NCBI RefSeq assembly: GCF_000599885.1 | Contig: NZ_JFGT01000004.1 | Span: forward strand, 62,001-126,000 | DNA from: Pantoea sp. IMH | GTDB taxonomy: Bacteria > Pseudomonadota > Gammaproteobacteria > Enterobacterales > Enterobacteriaceae | Direction: 5' to 3' | DNA: 64,000 bases | Part shown: in pieces, positions 20,851-32,032 of the stretch | Layout of the letters: each line of letters opens with the position of its first letter | Position numbering within the stretch: position 1 is the stretch's first letter | Notes under the pieces: model-generated | What the model was told of the DNA's origin: nothing | Seen by the model: only the letters and a program-made list of their open reading frames with translations | Database searches by the model: none | Translations under genes and position numbers: made by a program

Positions 20851-21977
20851 AAAGAAATCCGGTTATTTTTCAGGGCATCAACGATACGCTGGCAGGCCAG
20901 TCCGTCGCCGTAAGGGTTATGGGCGCGGCTCATAGAGTGATACGCTTCTTCATCGGTCAGCAGGCGGGTCGCTTCGCTGACGATTTTCTGCACATCAGTT
21001 CCTACCAGCCGCACCGTGCCAGCCTCAACTGCCTCCGGACGCTCTGTTGTCTCACGCATCACCAGTACAGGTTTACCCAGCGAAGGCGCCTCCTCCTGAA
21101 TACCCCCGGAATCTGTCAGGATTAGCCAGGCATGAACCATCAGCCAGACGAACGGCAGATACTCCTGAGGCTCAATCAGCACGATGTTCTCAATGCCACG
21201 CAGAATGCGGTTAACTGGCTCGCTGACGTTAGGATTCAGGTGCACCGGATAAACAATCTGAACATCCGGGTGAAGCCTTGCAATCTCCGCCAGCGCGCTA
21301 CAGATGCGCTCGAAACCGTCGCCAAAGCTTTCACGGCGATGGCCAGTCACCAGGATCATCTTCCTGTTTGGATCTAAGAAAGGATAACGCGTTGCCAGAC
21401 TTGCGTGCAGCGATTCCTCTTTCAGTACGCGATCGCGCACCCAGAACAGCGCATCAATGACCGTATTACCGGTCACGAACATGCGGGAAGCGTTCAGGTT
21501 CTCGCGCAGCAGGTTTTGCCTGGCGGCTTCGGTGGGCGGGAAATGATAGGTCGCCAGATGCCCCGTCAGGGTCCGGTTAGCCTCTTCAGGCCAGGGGGAA
21601 TAAAGATCGCCCGTGCGCAGACCCGCTTCCACATGCCCAACCGGAATACGATGGTAAAAAGCGGCCAGACTGGCAGCAAAGGTGGTGGTGGTATCGCCAT
21701 GAACCAATACCACATCCGGCGTGAATTCGGCGAAAACGCCCTTCAGGCCCTCAAGGATGCGGCTGGTGACTTCGGTCAGCCCCTGACCAGGGCGCATGAT
21801 ATTGAGATCGTAGTCGGGGGTGATGGCAAAGAGCTGCAGCACCTGATCCAGCATTTCGCGATGCTGGGCCGTAACGCATAAACGCGCTTCTATCTCACTA
21901 TCCTGCGCGAGTGCGTGAACCAGCGGCGCCATCTTGATCGCTTCCGGACGCGTGCCAAAAACAGTTAGTACTTTCAC
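20847..21977 (-). CDS. wecB: UDP-GlcNAc 2-epimerase WecB
   Basis: Interconverts UDP-GlcNAc and UDP-ManNAc at the head of the ManNAcA branch. It has 376 residues with the GT-B-like epimerase fold: [14 protein letters not shown] at the N-terminus, [25 protein letters not shown] and [19 protein letters not shown]. Four-base overlap with wecC; 23 bp after wzzE. Confidence 0.97.
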   Translation of the reverse strand: MKVLTVFGTRPEAIKMAPLVHALAQDSEIEARLCVTAQHREMLDQVLQLFAITPDYDLNIMRPGQGLTEVTSRILEGLKGVFAEFTPDVVLVHGDTTTTFAASLAAFYHRIPVGHVEAGLRTGDLYSPWPEEANRTLTGHLATYHFPPTEAARQNLLRENLNASRMFVTGNTVIDALFWVRDRVLKEESLHASLATRYPFLDPNRKMILVTGHRRESFGDGFERICSALAEIARLHPDVQIVYPVHLNPNVSEPVNRILRGIENIVLIEPQEYLPFVWLMVHAWLILTDSGGIQEEAPSLGKPVLVMRETTERPEAVEAGTVRLVGTDVQKIVSEATRLLTDEEAYHSMSRAHNPYGDGLACQRIVDALKNNRISL

Positions 21978-22000
21978 TGTTACTCTCTTTCGTTCATCTG

Positions 22001-23056
22001 TTAACTGACCGACTGACTATTAGTCATCCGGGTACGTGGCCGGCGCACCAGCGCAACGCCAGCACCCGCCAGAGCGCCAACTGCGCCCCACATAATCATC
22101 AGAAACAGGCGACGGGGACTGTCACGTTTTACCGGCTCTTCCGGCGTACGCAAATAGCGCCAGGTCTGGAAGGTATCAACCAGTACGGGCCCCACGTTCA
22201 GCGTGGCAAGCATGGCTTTATTCTGATCGTATTCCAGATCGTAAGCCGGGCCGGACGCCTGGAGATTTTCCAGACGAGCCTGAAGCAGCGGGCGCCCTAA
22301 CAGGAACAGCTCGGAATCGGGCAGCTCGCCGGAGGGCGTATCGGTCGTGGCCCGTTCCAGGCCCTGCTGCTGTGCAATTTTGAGCGCCTGCTGAATGCTG
22401 TTGATCTGACGGTCATAGATCGCTTTAGCGACCGCTTCCTGTCTTTTCACCTGCGCTTTAAGCTGAATGGTCCGGGCAGCCCAGGCCCCCGTCAGCTCTT
22501 CATTCAGATGGGTGGCGGCACGCTGGTTGGCGAAGGCAATATAGCTTCTTAACAGGGTATTCGCTTCGGAGGCAGTTTCCGCAACCAGCCTGACCGTATC
22601 ATTAAGCCCCCGTGCCGGATCGGCAGGCTGAAACTGGATATTGTCGATTAACTCAACCAGCAGTGCGGCGTCTTCGTGCGCATTGCCGCTCTTACGCTGC
22701 TTGTAGTAATCCGTCTGCAGCCAGAAATCACGCCGGGTATCATAGGCGGAAAGCTGCATGACGAACTCCTGGTAGGCTTCACCGGCAACGGAAGGCGGGG
22801 TCTCTGTGGCTTCACTGGCCCGCGAATCGAGATTGTTCAGAAACTGTTGCTGCGAATAGTAACTGCTGAGCATATTCACAGTAGGACGATCGGTGACGGC
22901 AGTTGTGCTCCACTTTGGCGTAACCAGTTGGGACCAGATGAACGCCAGCAGGGCACATATCAGCGCTCCGCCTGCGATCCATATTTTTCCACGCCAGAGC
23001 GCGCAGCAGAGACCACGGATATCCAGTTCGTTATCAACCACGTCAGGATGCGTCAT
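22001..23056 (-). CDS. wzzE: ECA chain-length regulator WzzE
   Basis: A polysaccharide co-polymerase that sets the number of ECA repeats made by WzyE. It has 351 residues with the family layout: membrane segment at about residues 28-48, a large helical periplasmic domain and a second membrane segment near the C-terminus (about 318-338, [20 protein letters not shown]). The Pro-rich motif typical of Wzz precedes the second segment ([14 protein letters not shown]). Between wecA and wecB as in E. coli. Confidence 0.94.
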   Translation of the reverse strand: MTHPDVVDNELDIRGLCCALWRGKIWIAGGALICALLAFIWSQLVTPKWSTTAVTDRPTVNMLSSYYSQQQFLNNLDSRASEATETPPSVAGEAYQEFVMQLSAYDTRRDFWLQTDYYKQRKSGNAHEDAALLVELIDNIQFQPADPARGLNDTVRLVAETASEANTLLRSYIAFANQRAATHLNEELTGAWAARTIQLKAQVKRQEAVAKAIYDRQINSIQQALKIAQQQGLERATTDTPSGELPDSELFLLGRPLLQARLENLQASGPAYDLEYDQNKAMLATLNVGPVLVDTFQTWRYLRTPEEPVKRDSPRRLFLMIMWGAVGALAGAGVALVRRPRTRMTNSQSVS

Positions 23057-23091
23057 ACATCATTTTCCTTGTTATGCAGTACTGAGGTCTT

Positions 23092-24195
23092 TCAGTCAGT
23101 GAAAGGCTTATCGAGCTTAGAGTTCCGGCGCATACGGCGTTTCATACGTTTGATAAACCGTGCCACGCGCCATGCACGCTTGATGCAATAGCCATAAAGC
23201 ATAAAGGCCAGTAAAAACAGCACCAGCATCATCCATTCAGGCACAAAGGTAAGAAACTCCCCCAGGATGCCTATCGCCGCGAGCAGTGCCGCCGCGCCGG
23301 TAATCAGCACGAACGCCTGACGGGAAGTAAACCCGGCCCGCATGATGAGATGATGAATGTGCTGCCGGTCGGCAGAAAAGGGGCTCATGCCTTTGCTCAG
23401 GCGGCGGTACATAATGGCCACCATATCCATCAGTGGGATAGCAATCAGCCATAATGCCGTCACGGGAGTGATAGGGTGCGTTTGTCCCTGAGTGGCTTCA
23501 AGCAGTATCCAGATAATGGTAAAGCCGATAAGCGTACTGCCTGCATCGCCCATAAACACTTTGTAGCGAGGACCAAATACGCCCATATTAAGCAAAATAT
23601 AGGGCACGATGGCCGCGATCATCGCAAAGCACCACATCGCGAGGCTCTGCTGCCCATCGGCTAACAGGATGATCCCCATCGCCAGAAAGGTGACGCATGA
23701 AAGGCCGCCCAGCAGCCCGTCGATGCCGTCGACCATATTAAAGGCGTTAATCGCAGCCCAGACGGCAAACAGCGTCAGTACATAGCCAAAGGGGCCGACA
23801 ACCAGTTCCCAGGGGCCGAAGATATAACCCAGGCTTAACAGATAAAGGTTGGCCGCCGCCATCATCACCACGGCCACGCCCGCCTGTACGGCCGCACGAA
23901 ACTTGACGCTGATATCAAACCTGTCATCCAGTGCGCCCACCAGCACCAGCGCGCCGGCACAAGCTATGTAGAGCAGCGCGTGAGGAACATAATAATCCGT
24001 AATAGAAAAAGTGAAGCAAATTCCGGCAAAGACGGAGATTCCGCCCACTAACGGGATGACACCCTGATGCCGCTTACGGTAATTGGGTTTATCCACTAAA
24101 CCAATTTTCTTGGCTACCTTCCTGGCCAGAAATAAAAAAACCAGTGAAAACAGGAAAATAAACGCAAGCTCACTACTCAAATTGAGTAAATTCAC
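23092..24195 (-). CDS. wecA: UDP-GlcNAc:undecaprenyl-phosphate GlcNAc-1-P transferase WecA
   Basis: Starts ECA (and often O-antigen) synthesis by making GlcNAc-PP-undecaprenol. It has 367 residues with about 11 membrane segments. Conserved cytoplasmic motifs of the family are present: GALDDRFDIS, NAFNMVDGIDGLLGG, FMGDAGSTL and RQHIHHLIMRAGF. The start codon is GTG (24195), because the overlapping ATG one base pair upstream runs straight into TGA; a GAGAG lies upstream. First gene of the 12-gene ECA cluster. Confidence 0.96.
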   Translation of the reverse strand: MNLLNLSSELAFIFLFSLVFLFLARKVAKKIGLVDKPNYRKRHQGVIPLVGGISVFAGICFTFSITDYYVPHALLYIACAGALVLVGALDDRFDISVKFRAAVQAGVAVVMMAAANLYLLSLGYIFGPWELVVGPFGYVLTLFAVWAAINAFNMVDGIDGLLGGLSCVTFLAMGIILLADGQQSLAMWCFAMIAAIVPYILLNMGVFGPRYKVFMGDAGSTLIGFTIIWILLEATQGQTHPITPVTALWLIAIPLMDMVAIMYRRLSKGMSPFSADRQHIHHLIMRAGFTSRQAFVLITGAAALLAAIGILGEFLTFVPEWMMLVLFLLAFMLYGYCIKRAWRVARFIKRMKRRMRRNSKLDKPFTD

Positions 24196-24370
24196 ATTAA
24201 CCAGCTCTCTGCTATGAATCCCGGTGTATTGAAGGCATACATTGTGCCAAACACGCCGATAAGATTCTGTTTTTTTTTGAGCAGGAAGAACATCCCGACA
24301 AAGTTACCTTCCTTCCGCCCCGTATCCATCAGCTATCTGATTTAACCCGTGACGAAATATCGTATAACTC
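24196..24370 (-). promoter_or_regulatory. wecA upstream region
   Basis: This 175-bp stretch between the rho terminator and wecA must hold the ECA operon promoter. On the minus strand it contains TTGGCA and an A9 tract but no clear consensus pair. I cannot fix the promoter position. Confidence 0.4.
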
Positions 24371-24404
24371 AAAAATAAAAAACGCCACGTCTCAGCGTGG
24401 CGTT
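24371..24404 (-). terminator. rho gene terminator
   Basis: A 9-bp stem AACGCCACG/CGTGGCGTT with a 6-base loop, followed on the minus strand by TTTTTTATTTTT. It lies 83 bp after the rho stop and separates rho from the ECA operon. Confidence 0.92.
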
Positions 24405-24486
24405 ATCAGCGTCTTTTCAACGTTGTTGACACAAATACAGCTATTCGCGGTACTGTCTCAGCAACTCACCTGGGCAGATAAACGCC

Positions 24487-25746
24487 TCAGGAGCGCTTCA
24501 TCATGTCGAAGAACTCATCATTCGTTTTCGTCATAGCCAGCTTGTTGATGAGGAATTCCATCGCGTCAATTTCACCCATCGGGTGGATAATTTTGCGCAG
24601 GATCCACATTTTTTGCAGCTCTTCAGAACTAGTGAGCAACTCTTCTTTACGCGTACCGGAACGATTGTAGTCGATAGCAGGGAACACGCGCTTCTCGGCG
24701 ATTTTACGCGCGAGGTGCAGTTCCATGTTGCCGGTACCTTTAAATTCTTCGTAGATCACTTCATCCATCTTCGAACCGGTATCTACCAGCGCAGTGGCGA
24801 TGATGGTCAGGCTTCCGCCTTCCTCAACGTTACGTGCGGCACCGAAGAAGCGTTTTGGACGATGCAGGGCGTTGGCGTCCACACCACCGGTTAAGACTTT
24901 ACCGGAAGCCGGTACGACGGTGTTGTAGGCACGTGCCAGACGGGTGATGGAGTCCAGCAGGATGATCACATCTTTCTTGTGCTCAACCAGACGCTTGGCT
25001 TTTTCGATAACCATTTCCGCAACCTGTACGTGACGGGATGCCGGTTCATCAAAGGTAGAAGCGATAACTTCACCTTTAACCAGGCGCTGCATCTCGGTCA
25101 CTTCTTCAGGACGCTCATCAATCAGCAGTACCATCAGGACACAGTCTGGATGATTGTAGGCGATGCTCTGCGCGATATTTTGCAGCAGCATGGTTTTACC
25201 CGCTTTTGGCGGCGCCACGATCAGACCACGCTGGCCGCGACCGATTGGCGAAGCCAAATCCAGGACGCGGGCGGTCAGATCTTCGGTAGAGCCATTACCA
25301 CGTTCCATCCGGAGACGGGAATTGGCATGCAGCGGCGTTAAGTTTTCAAACAGGATCTTGTTACGGGCGTTTTCCGGCTTGTCGTAGTTGACTTCGTTAA
25401 CCTTCAGCAGGGCAAAATAGCGTTCGCCTTCTTTCGGCGGACGAATTTTACCGGCGATGGTATCACCTGTACGAAGGTTAAAACGGCGAATCTGGCTGGG
25501 GGAAACGTAGATATCATCAGGACCGGCGAGGTAGGAGCTGTCTCCAGAGCGGAGGAAACCAAAGCCATCCTGCAGGATCTCCAGCACGCCATCACCGAAG
25601 ATATCTTCTCCGCTTTTAGCATGCTGCTTAAGAATGGAGAAGATGATGTCCTGTTTACGCATGCGTGCCAGGTTTTCCAGCCCCATGTTTTCGCCGAGTG
25701 TAATCAGGTCAGAAACCGGCGTATTTTTTAATTCGGTAAGATTCAT
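24487..25746 (-). CDS. rho: Transcription termination factor Rho
   Basis: Hexameric RNA-dependent ATPase and helicase that ends transcription. It has 419 residues, the E. coli length. The RNA-binding domain carries the RNP1-like GFGFLR at residues 61-66; the ATPase domain has Walker A in [11 protein letters not shown], Walker B in [11 protein letters not shown] and the Q-loop segment [20 protein letters not shown]. It lies downstream of trxA behind a 358-bp leader, consistent with autogenous control by attenuation known for E. coli rho. Confidence 0.98.
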   Translation of the reverse strand: MNLTELKNTPVSDLITLGENMGLENLARMRKQDIIFSILKQHAKSGEDIFGDGVLEILQDGFGFLRSGDSSYLAGPDDIYVSPSQIRRFNLRTGDTIAGKIRPPKEGERYFALLKVNEVNYDKPENARNKILFENLTPLHANSRLRMERGNGSTEDLTARVLDLASPIGRGQRGLIVAPPKAGKTMLLQNIAQSIAYNHPDCVLMVLLIDERPEEVTEMQRLVKGEVIASTFDEPASRHVQVAEMVIEKAKRLVEHKKDVIILLDSITRLARAYNTVVPASGKVLTGGVDANALHRPKRFFGAARNVEEGGSLTIIATALVDTGSKMDEVIYEEFKGTGNMELHLARKIAEKRVFPAIDYNRSGTRKEELLTSSEELQKMWILRKIIHPMGEIDAMEFLINKLAMTKTNDEFFDMMKRS

Positions 25747-26104
25747 AATGGTGGGTTCTTAAACTCGGGGTAAATCTCGAAATGATTGTCGTAAGTGGTA
25801 TGGCGAAAAATCCATGCCTGTTAATGGCATTCTTGTCAGGGTCCGCTCGATGATCACGTGCAGGAAAACGCAGATCTGAGACGTGAAGACGGTAAGGACA
25901 AGACGCCGGAAATGCTGATGAAAACTAACCGTCAGATTGCTGAATACTTGTAACGTTCAGAAGTAAACAGTATTCAACAAGGAGTAAATCTAAGATTCAA
26001 ACTACAGGTAAGTGCGTAGTGCAGTAAAAGTAAGTTAGCACGCATCTTGTCGGGCGTCTAGCGGAGAGCTAAAAATTCGCCCTCCGCCTGACGTGGGCAA
26101 AGAA
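25747..26104 (-). promoter_or_regulatory. rho leader region
   Basis: This 358-bp gene-free stretch between trxA and rho corresponds to the rho promoter and attenuation leader of E. coli. The 70 bp before rho are conserved (GGCATGGAT, GCCATACCA, CGAGATTTACCCC). A rhoL-like open frame ends at 25856-25854, and its residues SLPSSRLRSAFS resemble the middle of the E. coli leader peptide. No ATG, and no GTG or TTG with a convincing ribosome site, opens it. A 9-bp hairpin without a T tract (stem GCGGAGGGC/GCTCTCCGC) follows trxA. Confidence 0.65.
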
Positions 26105-26437
26105 TCAGCCCAGGTTCGCGTTCAGAAACTCTTTGAGCTGGCCTTTAGAGAGGGCGCCCACTTTCGTCGCCGCTACTTCGCCATTTTTAAACAGTAGCAG
26201 AGTCGGAATACCACGAATACCGTACTTAGGCGCGGTGCCTGGGTTTTCGTCAATATTCAGTTTTGCGATTGTCAGCTTGCCGTCGTATTCTTCGGCCACT
26301 TCATCGAGAATGGGGGCGATCATTTTACAAGGGCCGCACCACTCTGCCCAGAAGTCGACCAGCGTCAAACCTTCTGCTTTCAGTACGTCGGTTTCGAAGC
26401 TGTCATCGGTCAGGTGAACAATTTTATCGCTGCTCAT
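26105..26437 (-). CDS. trxA: Thioredoxin 1
   Basis: General cytoplasmic disulfide reductase, recycled by TrxB. It has 110 residues with the active-site WCGPC (Cys34 and Cys37) after VDFWAE, the cis-Pro in [11 protein letters not shown], and no signal peptide. A GGAG six bases before the ATG supports the start. It is divergent from rhlB across 117 bp and is followed by rho. Confidence 0.98.
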   Translation of the reverse strand: MSSDKIVHLTDDSFETDVLKAEGLTLVDFWAEWCGPCKMIAPILDEVAEEYDGKLTIAKLNIDENPGTAPKYGIRGIPTLLLFKNGEVAATKVGALSKGQLKEFLNANLG

Positions 26438-26554
26438 GTCTTACTCCAAAAGATTATGCCTGGCTGGTTGGCGTAAAATCTGCCAACTTAGGTTGACTTT
26501 ATTTCACCGGATACGCTTTCGTAAAGCAATAGTAAGCTGATATTCTACCACACT

Positions 26555-27847
26555 ATGAGCAAAACACACTTAACCGAACAGAAGTTTTCCGACTTCGCCC
26601 TGCACCCACAGGTCATTGAAGCCCTTGAAACTAAAGGCTTTCATAACTGCACGCCGATTCAGGCGTTGGCATTGCCTTTCACGCTCTCAGGGCGTGATGT
26701 AGCGGGACAGGCGCAAACCGGTACCGGGAAAACGATGGCGTTTCTGACGTCAACGTTCCATCATCTTCTTTCTCAACCCGCGCCGGAGGGTCGTCAGGTT
26801 AACCAGCCGCGTGCATTAATTCTGGCGCCAACACGCGAACTGGCCGTGCAGATTCATGCCGATGCCGAACCGCTGGCTCAGGTCACCGGACTTAAGCTCG
26901 GGCTGGCCTACGGCGGCGATGGCTACGATAAACAGCTTAAAGTGCTGGAAAGCGGCGTTGATATTCTGATTGGCACGACGGGCCGTCTGATTGATTATGC
27001 CAAGCAGAATCATGTGAATCTCGGTGCGATTCAGGTCGTGGTGCTGGATGAAGCCGATCGCATGTTCGATCTTGGTTTTATCAAAGATATCCGCTGGCTG
27101 TTCCGCCGGATGCCTGCGGCTAACCAGCGACTGAATATGCTGTTCTCCGCCACCCTTTCATTCCGCGTACGCGAACTGGCGTTCGAAAACATGAACAATG
27201 CGGAATATGTCGAAGTCGAACCGGAGCAGAAAACCGGGCACCGCATTAAAGAAGAGCTTTTTTACCCTTCTAATGAAGAAAAAATGCGTCTTCTGCAAAC
27301 GCTGCTGGAAGAAGAGTGGCCCGATCGCGCGATTATTTTCGCCAATACCAAGCACCGCTGTGAAGATATCTGGGGCCATCTGGCTGCCGATGGTCACCGT
27401 GTGGGTCTGCTGACCGGCGACGTGGCGCAGAAAAAACGCCTGCGTATCCTGGACGACTTCACCAAAGGGGATGTTGATATTCTGGTCGCGACCGACGTGG
27501 CCGCGCGTGGGCTGCATATTCCTGCCGTCACGCATGTCTTCAACTATGACCTGCCTGACGATCGCGAAGATTACGTACACCGTATCGGACGTACCGGTCG
27601 CGCCGGCGCTAACGGACACTCCATCAGTCTGGCCTGTGAAGAGTACGCGCTGAATCTGCCCGCTATCGAAGACTATATCGGACACAGCATTCCCGTCAGC
27701 CGCTACAACAGTGACGCGTTGATGACGGAACTGCCGCCGCCGAAGCGTCTGACCCGCACCCGTTCCGGTAACGGCCCGCGTCGGGGAGGCAATAACAACC
27801 GCCGCAGCGGCGCACCGCGTAGCAATAACCGCAAACGTTCAGGTTAA
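26555..27847 (+). CDS. rhlB: ATP-dependent RNA helicase RhlB
   Basis: DEAD-box helicase of the RNA degradosome that unwinds structured RNA for RNase E and PNPase. It has 430 residues: Q-motif region near residues 11-37, Walker A AQTGTGKT (53-60), DEAD (165-168), SAT in LFSATLS, and [10 protein letters not shown] in the second RecA domain. The last 35 residues are basic and rich in Arg, Gly and Asn, as in other enterobacterial RhlB. gppA starts five bases after its stop. Confidence 0.97.
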   Translation: MSKTHLTEQKFSDFALHPQVIEALETKGFHNCTPIQALALPFTLSGRDVAGQAQTGTGKTMAFLTSTFHHLLSQPAPEGRQVNQPRALILAPTRELAVQIHADAEPLAQVTGLKLGLAYGGDGYDKQLKVLESGVDILIGTTGRLIDYAKQNHVNLGAIQVVVLDEADRMFDLGFIKDIRWLFRRMPAANQRLNMLFSATLSFRVRELAFENMNNAEYVEVEPEQKTGHRIKEELFYPSNEEKMRLLQTLLEEEWPDRAIIFANTKHRCEDIWGHLAADGHRVGLLTGDVAQKKRLRILDDFTKGDVDILVATDVAARGLHIPAVTHVFNYDLPDDREDYVHRIGRTGRAGANGHSISLACEEYALNLPAIEDYIGHSIPVSRYNSDALMTELPPPKRLTRTRSGNGPRRGGNNNRRSGAPRSNNRKRSG

Positions 27848-27852
27848 CGGCC

Positions 27853-29337
27853 ATGCTGAGCGCATCATCACTTTATGCTGCGATCGATCTGGGATCGAAC
27901 AGCTTTCATATGTTGGTGGTGCGCGAAGTGGCTGGCAATATCCAGACCGTTGCGCGCATCAAGCGCAAAGTGCGCCTTGCCGCCGGTCTGGACGCCGGGA
28001 ACCGCCTCTCTGATGAAGCCCTTGAGCGCGGCTGGCAATGCCTGCGGCTGTTTTCAGAACAGCTTCAGGATATCCCTCCCGATCAGATCCGCGTTGTGGC
28101 CACAGCAACCCTACGTCTTGCCGCCAATGCCGGCACTTTCCTGCAAAAAGCGCAGCAGATCCTCGGCTGCACGGTTAACGTCATCAGCGGTGAAGAGGAA
28201 GCGCGCCTGATTTATCAGGGTGTGGCTCACACCACCGGCGGTGCCGATAAACGGCTGGTTGTTGATATTGGTGGCGGCAGCACGGAGCTGGTTACCGGCA
28301 GCGGCTCGCAAACGACTCTGCTGTTCAGCCTGCCGATGGGCTGCGTGACCTGGCTGGAACGTTATTTCAGCGACCGTCACCTGGGCCAGGCGAACTTCGA
28401 TCAGGCGGAGCAGGCTGCGCGTACGATGATCGCGCCCATTGCCGCACAGCTCCGGACACAAGGCTGGCAGATTTGCGTTGGCGCGTCCGGCACCGTTCAG
28501 GCTCTCCAGGAAATTATGATGGCGCAGGGCATGGATGAGCGCATCACGCTGAATAAGCTTATGCAGCTTAAACAGCGGGCGATTCAGTGCGGCAAGCTGG
28601 AAGAGCTGGAAATTGAAGGCCTGACGCTGGAACGTGCGCTGGTTTTTCCAAGCGGACTCTCCATTCTTATCGCCATCTTTAACGAGCTGAATATCAGCAG
28701 CATGACGCTGGCTGGCGGCGCGCTGCGTGAAGGGCTGGTCTATGGCATGCTGCATCTGCCGGTCGATCGCGATATCCGCAGCCGTACGCTGCATAATATC
28801 CAGCGCCGCTTCACTATCGACTCTGAACAGGCAGAACGCGTTCGCCTGCTGGCAGAAAGCTTTATCCGTCAGGTTTCTCCCGAGTGGAAGCTGGATGAGC
28901 GATGTCGTGAACTGCTCGACAGCGCCTGTCAGATCCATGAGATTGGCCTGAGCGTGGATTTCAAACAGGCCTCACAGCACGCGGCCTACCTGATTCGCCA
29001 TCTCGATTTACCCGGCTTCACGCCTGCCCAGAAAAAACTGCTGGCCACACTGCTGCAAAATCAGGGAAACAGCATCGATCTGGCCCTGCTCAGCCAGCAA
29101 AATGCAATTGCGCCGCGCAAGGCTGAGCGTCTCTGCCGCCTGCTTCGGCTGGCAATCATTTTTGCCAGCCGCCGCCGCGACGACACCCTGCCTGCGGTAC
29201 GGCTTCATGCTAATGAAGACTGCCTGACCATTACGCTTCCGCCTGGCTGGCTGGAAGCGCATCCGTTGAGGGCTGAGCTGCTGGAACAGGAATGCCACTG
29301 GCAGAGTTACGTTCACTGGCCGCTGACCATTCACTGA
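27853..29337 (+). CDS. gppA: Guanosine-5'-triphosphate,3'-diphosphate pyrophosphatase GppA
   Basis: Hydrolyses pppGpp to ppGpp, and so links to the stringent response; it also has exopolyphosphatase-type activity. It has 494 residues, the E. coli length. The actin-like ASKHA ATPase fold shows as [14 protein letters not shown] at the N-terminus and [14 protein letters not shown] near residue 140, followed by an HD-like C-terminal half ([10 protein letters not shown] equivalent: [13 protein letters not shown]). It is five bases after rhlB and ends at a two-way terminator. Confidence 0.96.
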   Translation: MLSASSLYAAIDLGSNSFHMLVVREVAGNIQTVARIKRKVRLAAGLDAGNRLSDEALERGWQCLRLFSEQLQDIPPDQIRVVATATLRLAANAGTFLQKAQQILGCTVNVISGEEEARLIYQGVAHTTGGADKRLVVDIGGGSTELVTGSGSQTTLLFSLPMGCVTWLERYFSDRHLGQANFDQAEQAARTMIAPIAAQLRTQGWQICVGASGTVQALQEIMMAQGMDERITLNKLMQLKQRAIQCGKLEELEIEGLTLERALVFPSGLSILIAIFNELNISSMTLAGGALREGLVYGMLHLPVDRDIRSRTLHNIQRRFTIDSEQAERVRLLAESFIRQVSPEWKLDERCRELLDSACQIHEIGLSVDFKQASQHAAYLIRHLDLPGFTPAQKKLLATLLQNQGNSIDLALLSQQNAIAPRKAERLCRLLRLAIIFASRRRDDTLPAVRLHANEDCLTITLPPGWLEAHPLRAELLEQECHWQSYVHWPLTIH

Positions 29338-29340
29338 TCT

Positions 29341-29364
29341 AAAAGGGGCCAACTGGCCCCTTTT
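29341..29364. terminator. Two-way terminator between gppA and rep
   Basis: AAAAGGGGCC-AACT-GGCCCCTTTT is a symmetrical hairpin with T4 on both strands, and it serves the convergent rhlB-gppA and rep transcripts. Confidence 0.9.
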
Positions 29365-29383
29365 GTACTGACTGGCCAGCCAC

Positions 29384-31411
29384 TCAGCCTGTGCCACCTT
29401 TTGCTTTTTCAAGCATCGCCTTCAGGCTTGCCACGCGGCTTTGCCCCGTCTGCATACGCTGTTCAGGGCTGACCACTTTACGTTCGCTTTCCCAGTTAAG
29501 ATCGTCCTGTGGCAGCTCCAGCAGGAAGCGGCTTGGTTCAGGGCGGAGCAGCTCACCGTACTGACGGCGCTCACGGCAAAGGGTAAAAGTCAGCTCTTTC
29601 TGGGCGCGTGTGATGCCTACGTAGGCAAGACGACGCTCTTCCTCGACGTTATTTTCATCAATGCTGCTCTGGTGTGGAAGCAGCCCCTCCTCCATTCCCA
29701 CCAGGAAAACGTATGGGAATTCCAGTCCCTTCGAGGCGTGCAGCGTCATCAGCTGAACCTGATCGGCCTCTTCATCACTTTCGCCACGTTCCATCATGTC
29801 ACGCAGCGTAAAGCGGGTGACAACCTGCGTTAAGGTCATCGGCTCATCAATATCGCTGCCTTCCAGCATTTCGCTCATCCACTGAAAGAGCGTATTAACG
29901 TTTTTCATCCGCATTTCGGCAGCTTTCGGGCTGGCGGAGGTTTCAAACAGCCAGCTCTCGTAGTCGATGCCCCGAATCAAATCGCGCACGGCGTTGACCG
30001 GCTCACGCTCGGCGAGCTGGGCGATCTCCTGCAACCAGAAGGTGAAGCGCTGTAAGGACTCAAGCCCCCTGCCGGTCAGCGTCTGCCCCAACCCCATATC
30101 AAAGCTGGCGCTGAACAGGCTCTTGTTGCGCTGCATCGCCCATTCGCCCAGTTTCTGTAGCGTGGCCGGGCCGATTTCACGTTTCGGCGTATTGACGATG
30201 CGCATAAAAGCGCTGTCATCGTTGGCGTTCGTCAGTACGCGCAGATAGGCCAGAAGATCTTTAATCTCCGGACGTGAAAAGAAAGAGGTGCCGCCGGAAA
30301 TACGATAGGGAATGCGGTTCTGCATCAGCATTTTTTCAAAGACCCGCGACTGATGATTACCCCGATAGAGAATCGCATAATCCTTATACTGGGTCTTATT
30401 GATAAAGTGGTGTGCTATCAACTCTCCGGTAACACGTTCCGCTTCATGATCTTCGTGATTCGCCGTCACCACTTTCAGCTCAGCACCGTAGCCCAGCTCA
30501 GAAAAGAGCCGTTTCTCAAACACATGTGGATTATTGGCAATCAGAATGTTGGCGGCTTTCAGAATGCGGCCCGATGAGCGGTAATTCTGCTCCAGCTTGA
30601 TTACCTGTAGCGCCGGGAAGTCTTCCTTCAGCAGAACAAGGTTCTGCGGCCGGGCACCACGCCAGGAATAGATGGACTGGTCATCATCGCCCACCACGGT
30701 AAAGCGCGCCCGGGCACCAACCAGCAGCTTTACCAGCTCATACTGGCTGGTATTGGTGTCCTGATATTCATCCACCAGCAGATACCGGATGCGCTGCTGC
30801 CAGCGCTCCAGTACTTCTTTGTTGCGCTGAAACAGCAGCGTAGGAAGAAGGATAAGATCGTCAAAGTCGAGTACGTTGCAGGACTTGAGATGCTTGTCAT
30901 ACAGCGCGTAGCAGTGGGCAAAAATCCGGTCACGTTCCGATTTCACCGAGGCGGCCGCCCGTGCAGGATCCATCAGATCGTTTTTCCAGTTGCCGATCGT
31001 GCTAATCAGCTGCTGGAGCAGCGTTTTATCATTTTCCAGCCACTCTTCAGTCAGTTCCTTCAGCAGCGCCAGCTGATCCTGATCGTCAAACAGGGAGAAG
31101 TTAGATTTCATTCCCAGCGCGGCATATTCGCGCTTGATAATTTCCAGGCCCAGCGTATGGAACGTGGAGATCATCAGGCCGCGCGCCTCTTTGCGGCCCA
31201 GCGTCTGGGCCACACGTTCCTTCATCTCCCGCGATGCTTTGTTGGTAAAGGTCACCGCCGCGATATGTTTCGCCTGATAACCGCATTCCCGGATCAGGTG
31301 AGCAATTTTATTGGTGATGACGCGCGTTTTGCCCGAGCCCGCACCGGCCAGTACCAGACAAGGGCCGGTAACAAATTCGACAGCATGCTGCTGACCTGGA
31401 TTAAGACGCAT
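29384..31411 (-). CDS. rep: ATP-dependent DNA helicase Rep
   Basis: 3'-5' superfamily 1 helicase that helps replication forks pass bound proteins. It has 675 residues. Walker A is GAGSGKT near residues 22-28, motif II is VDEYQDTN, motif III is [13 protein letters not shown], and motifs IV-VI include [25 protein letters not shown] and [11 protein letters not shown]. The short basic C-terminal tail ([10 protein letters not shown]) corresponds to the region that binds DnaB in E. coli Rep. It is divergent from ppiC. Confidence 0.98.
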   Translation of the reverse strand: MRLNPGQQHAVEFVTGPCLVLAGAGSGKTRVITNKIAHLIRECGYQAKHIAAVTFTNKASREMKERVAQTLGRKEARGLMISTFHTLGLEIIKREYAALGMKSNFSLFDDQDQLALLKELTEEWLENDKTLLQQLISTIGNWKNDLMDPARAAASVKSERDRIFAHCYALYDKHLKSCNVLDFDDLILLPTLLFQRNKEVLERWQQRIRYLLVDEYQDTNTSQYELVKLLVGARARFTVVGDDDQSIYSWRGARPQNLVLLKEDFPALQVIKLEQNYRSSGRILKAANILIANNPHVFEKRLFSELGYGAELKVVTANHEDHEAERVTGELIAHHFINKTQYKDYAILYRGNHQSRVFEKMLMQNRIPYRISGGTSFFSRPEIKDLLAYLRVLTNANDDSAFMRIVNTPKREIGPATLQKLGEWAMQRNKSLFSASFDMGLGQTLTGRGLESLQRFTFWLQEIAQLAEREPVNAVRDLIRGIDYESWLFETSASPKAAEMRMKNVNTLFQWMSEMLEGSDIDEPMTLTQVVTRFTLRDMMERGESDEEADQVQLMTLHASKGLEFPYVFLVGMEEGLLPHQSSIDENNVEEERRLAYVGITRAQKELTFTLCRERRQYGELLRPEPSRFLLELPQDDLNWESERKVVSPEQRMQTGQSRVASLKAMLEKAKGGTG

Positions 31412-31497
31412 AGGGAAATAGCCCGAAGAAAATAACAGAGGTGAAATTACAGCGTGGTAGTATAGCCAGCAGCATCCATACGACTCAAGGTACGATC

Positions 31498-31779
31498 ATG
31501 GCAAAAACCGCAGCAGCAATGCATATCCTTGTTAAAGAAGAAAAACTGGCTCAGGATCTTTTGGCTGAGCTGGAACAGGGCGCCGATTTCGAGAAACTGG
31601 CAAAGAAACACTCCACCTGTCCGTCAGGTAAAAAAGGCGGCCATTTAGGCGAATTCAAAAAAGGCGCGATGGTGCCGGCTTTTGATAAGGTCGTGTTCTC
31701 CTGCCCGCTTCTTGTGCCTTACGGCCCGCTTCACACCCAGTTTGGCTTCCATATCATCAAAGTGTTATACCGCAATTAA
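31498..31779 (+). CDS. ppiC: Peptidyl-prolyl cis-trans isomerase C (parvulin)
   Basis: A cytoplasmic single-domain parvulin of 93 residues. The start at 31498 ([15 protein letters not shown]) has AAGG seven bases upstream and gives the E. coli length. The parvulin features [23 protein letters not shown] and the C-terminal [11 protein letters not shown] are all present. A single gene between rep and ilvC. Confidence 0.96.
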   Translation: MAKTAAAMHILVKEEKLAQDLLAELEQGADFEKLAKKHSTCPSGKKGGHLGEFKKGAMVPAFDKVVFSCPLLVPYGPLHTQFGFHIIKVLYRN

Positions 31780-31986
31780 CTGATATGGAACTGCCGATCC
31801 GGCTTTCCTCCGGGAGGGCCGGTTCTCCTCTCAGAAGCTTCCTCCTTTTGCTGCAAATTGTTCCGGTGCGCTGGCGGTATTGAAGCTTGCTGAGCGCGGC
31901 CATTTTGTGTCCCAGACTGACAGCTGCGCATTTTTACCGCCTTACATTTTTCAGCGAAAGAGCGCCTGGAGATCCGGAAAACAGGC

Positions 31987-32016
31987 AAAAAAAAGCCCGG
32001 CATCAGTAGCCAGGCT
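31987..32016 (-). terminator. ilvC terminator
   Basis: On the minus strand AGCCTGGC/GCCGGGCT forms an 8-bp stem (one G-T pair) with a 7-base loop, followed by T8. It begins 17 bp after the ilvC stop. Confidence 0.88.
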
Positions 32017-32032
32017 CCTTATGTATTACCGG

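Noticed and set aside
31780..31986. Possible gene between ppiC and ilvC on the minus strand
   Set aside because: The 75-codon frame runs through the ilvC terminator, has no ribosome site and has a composition unlike its neighbours; it most likely does not encode a protein.
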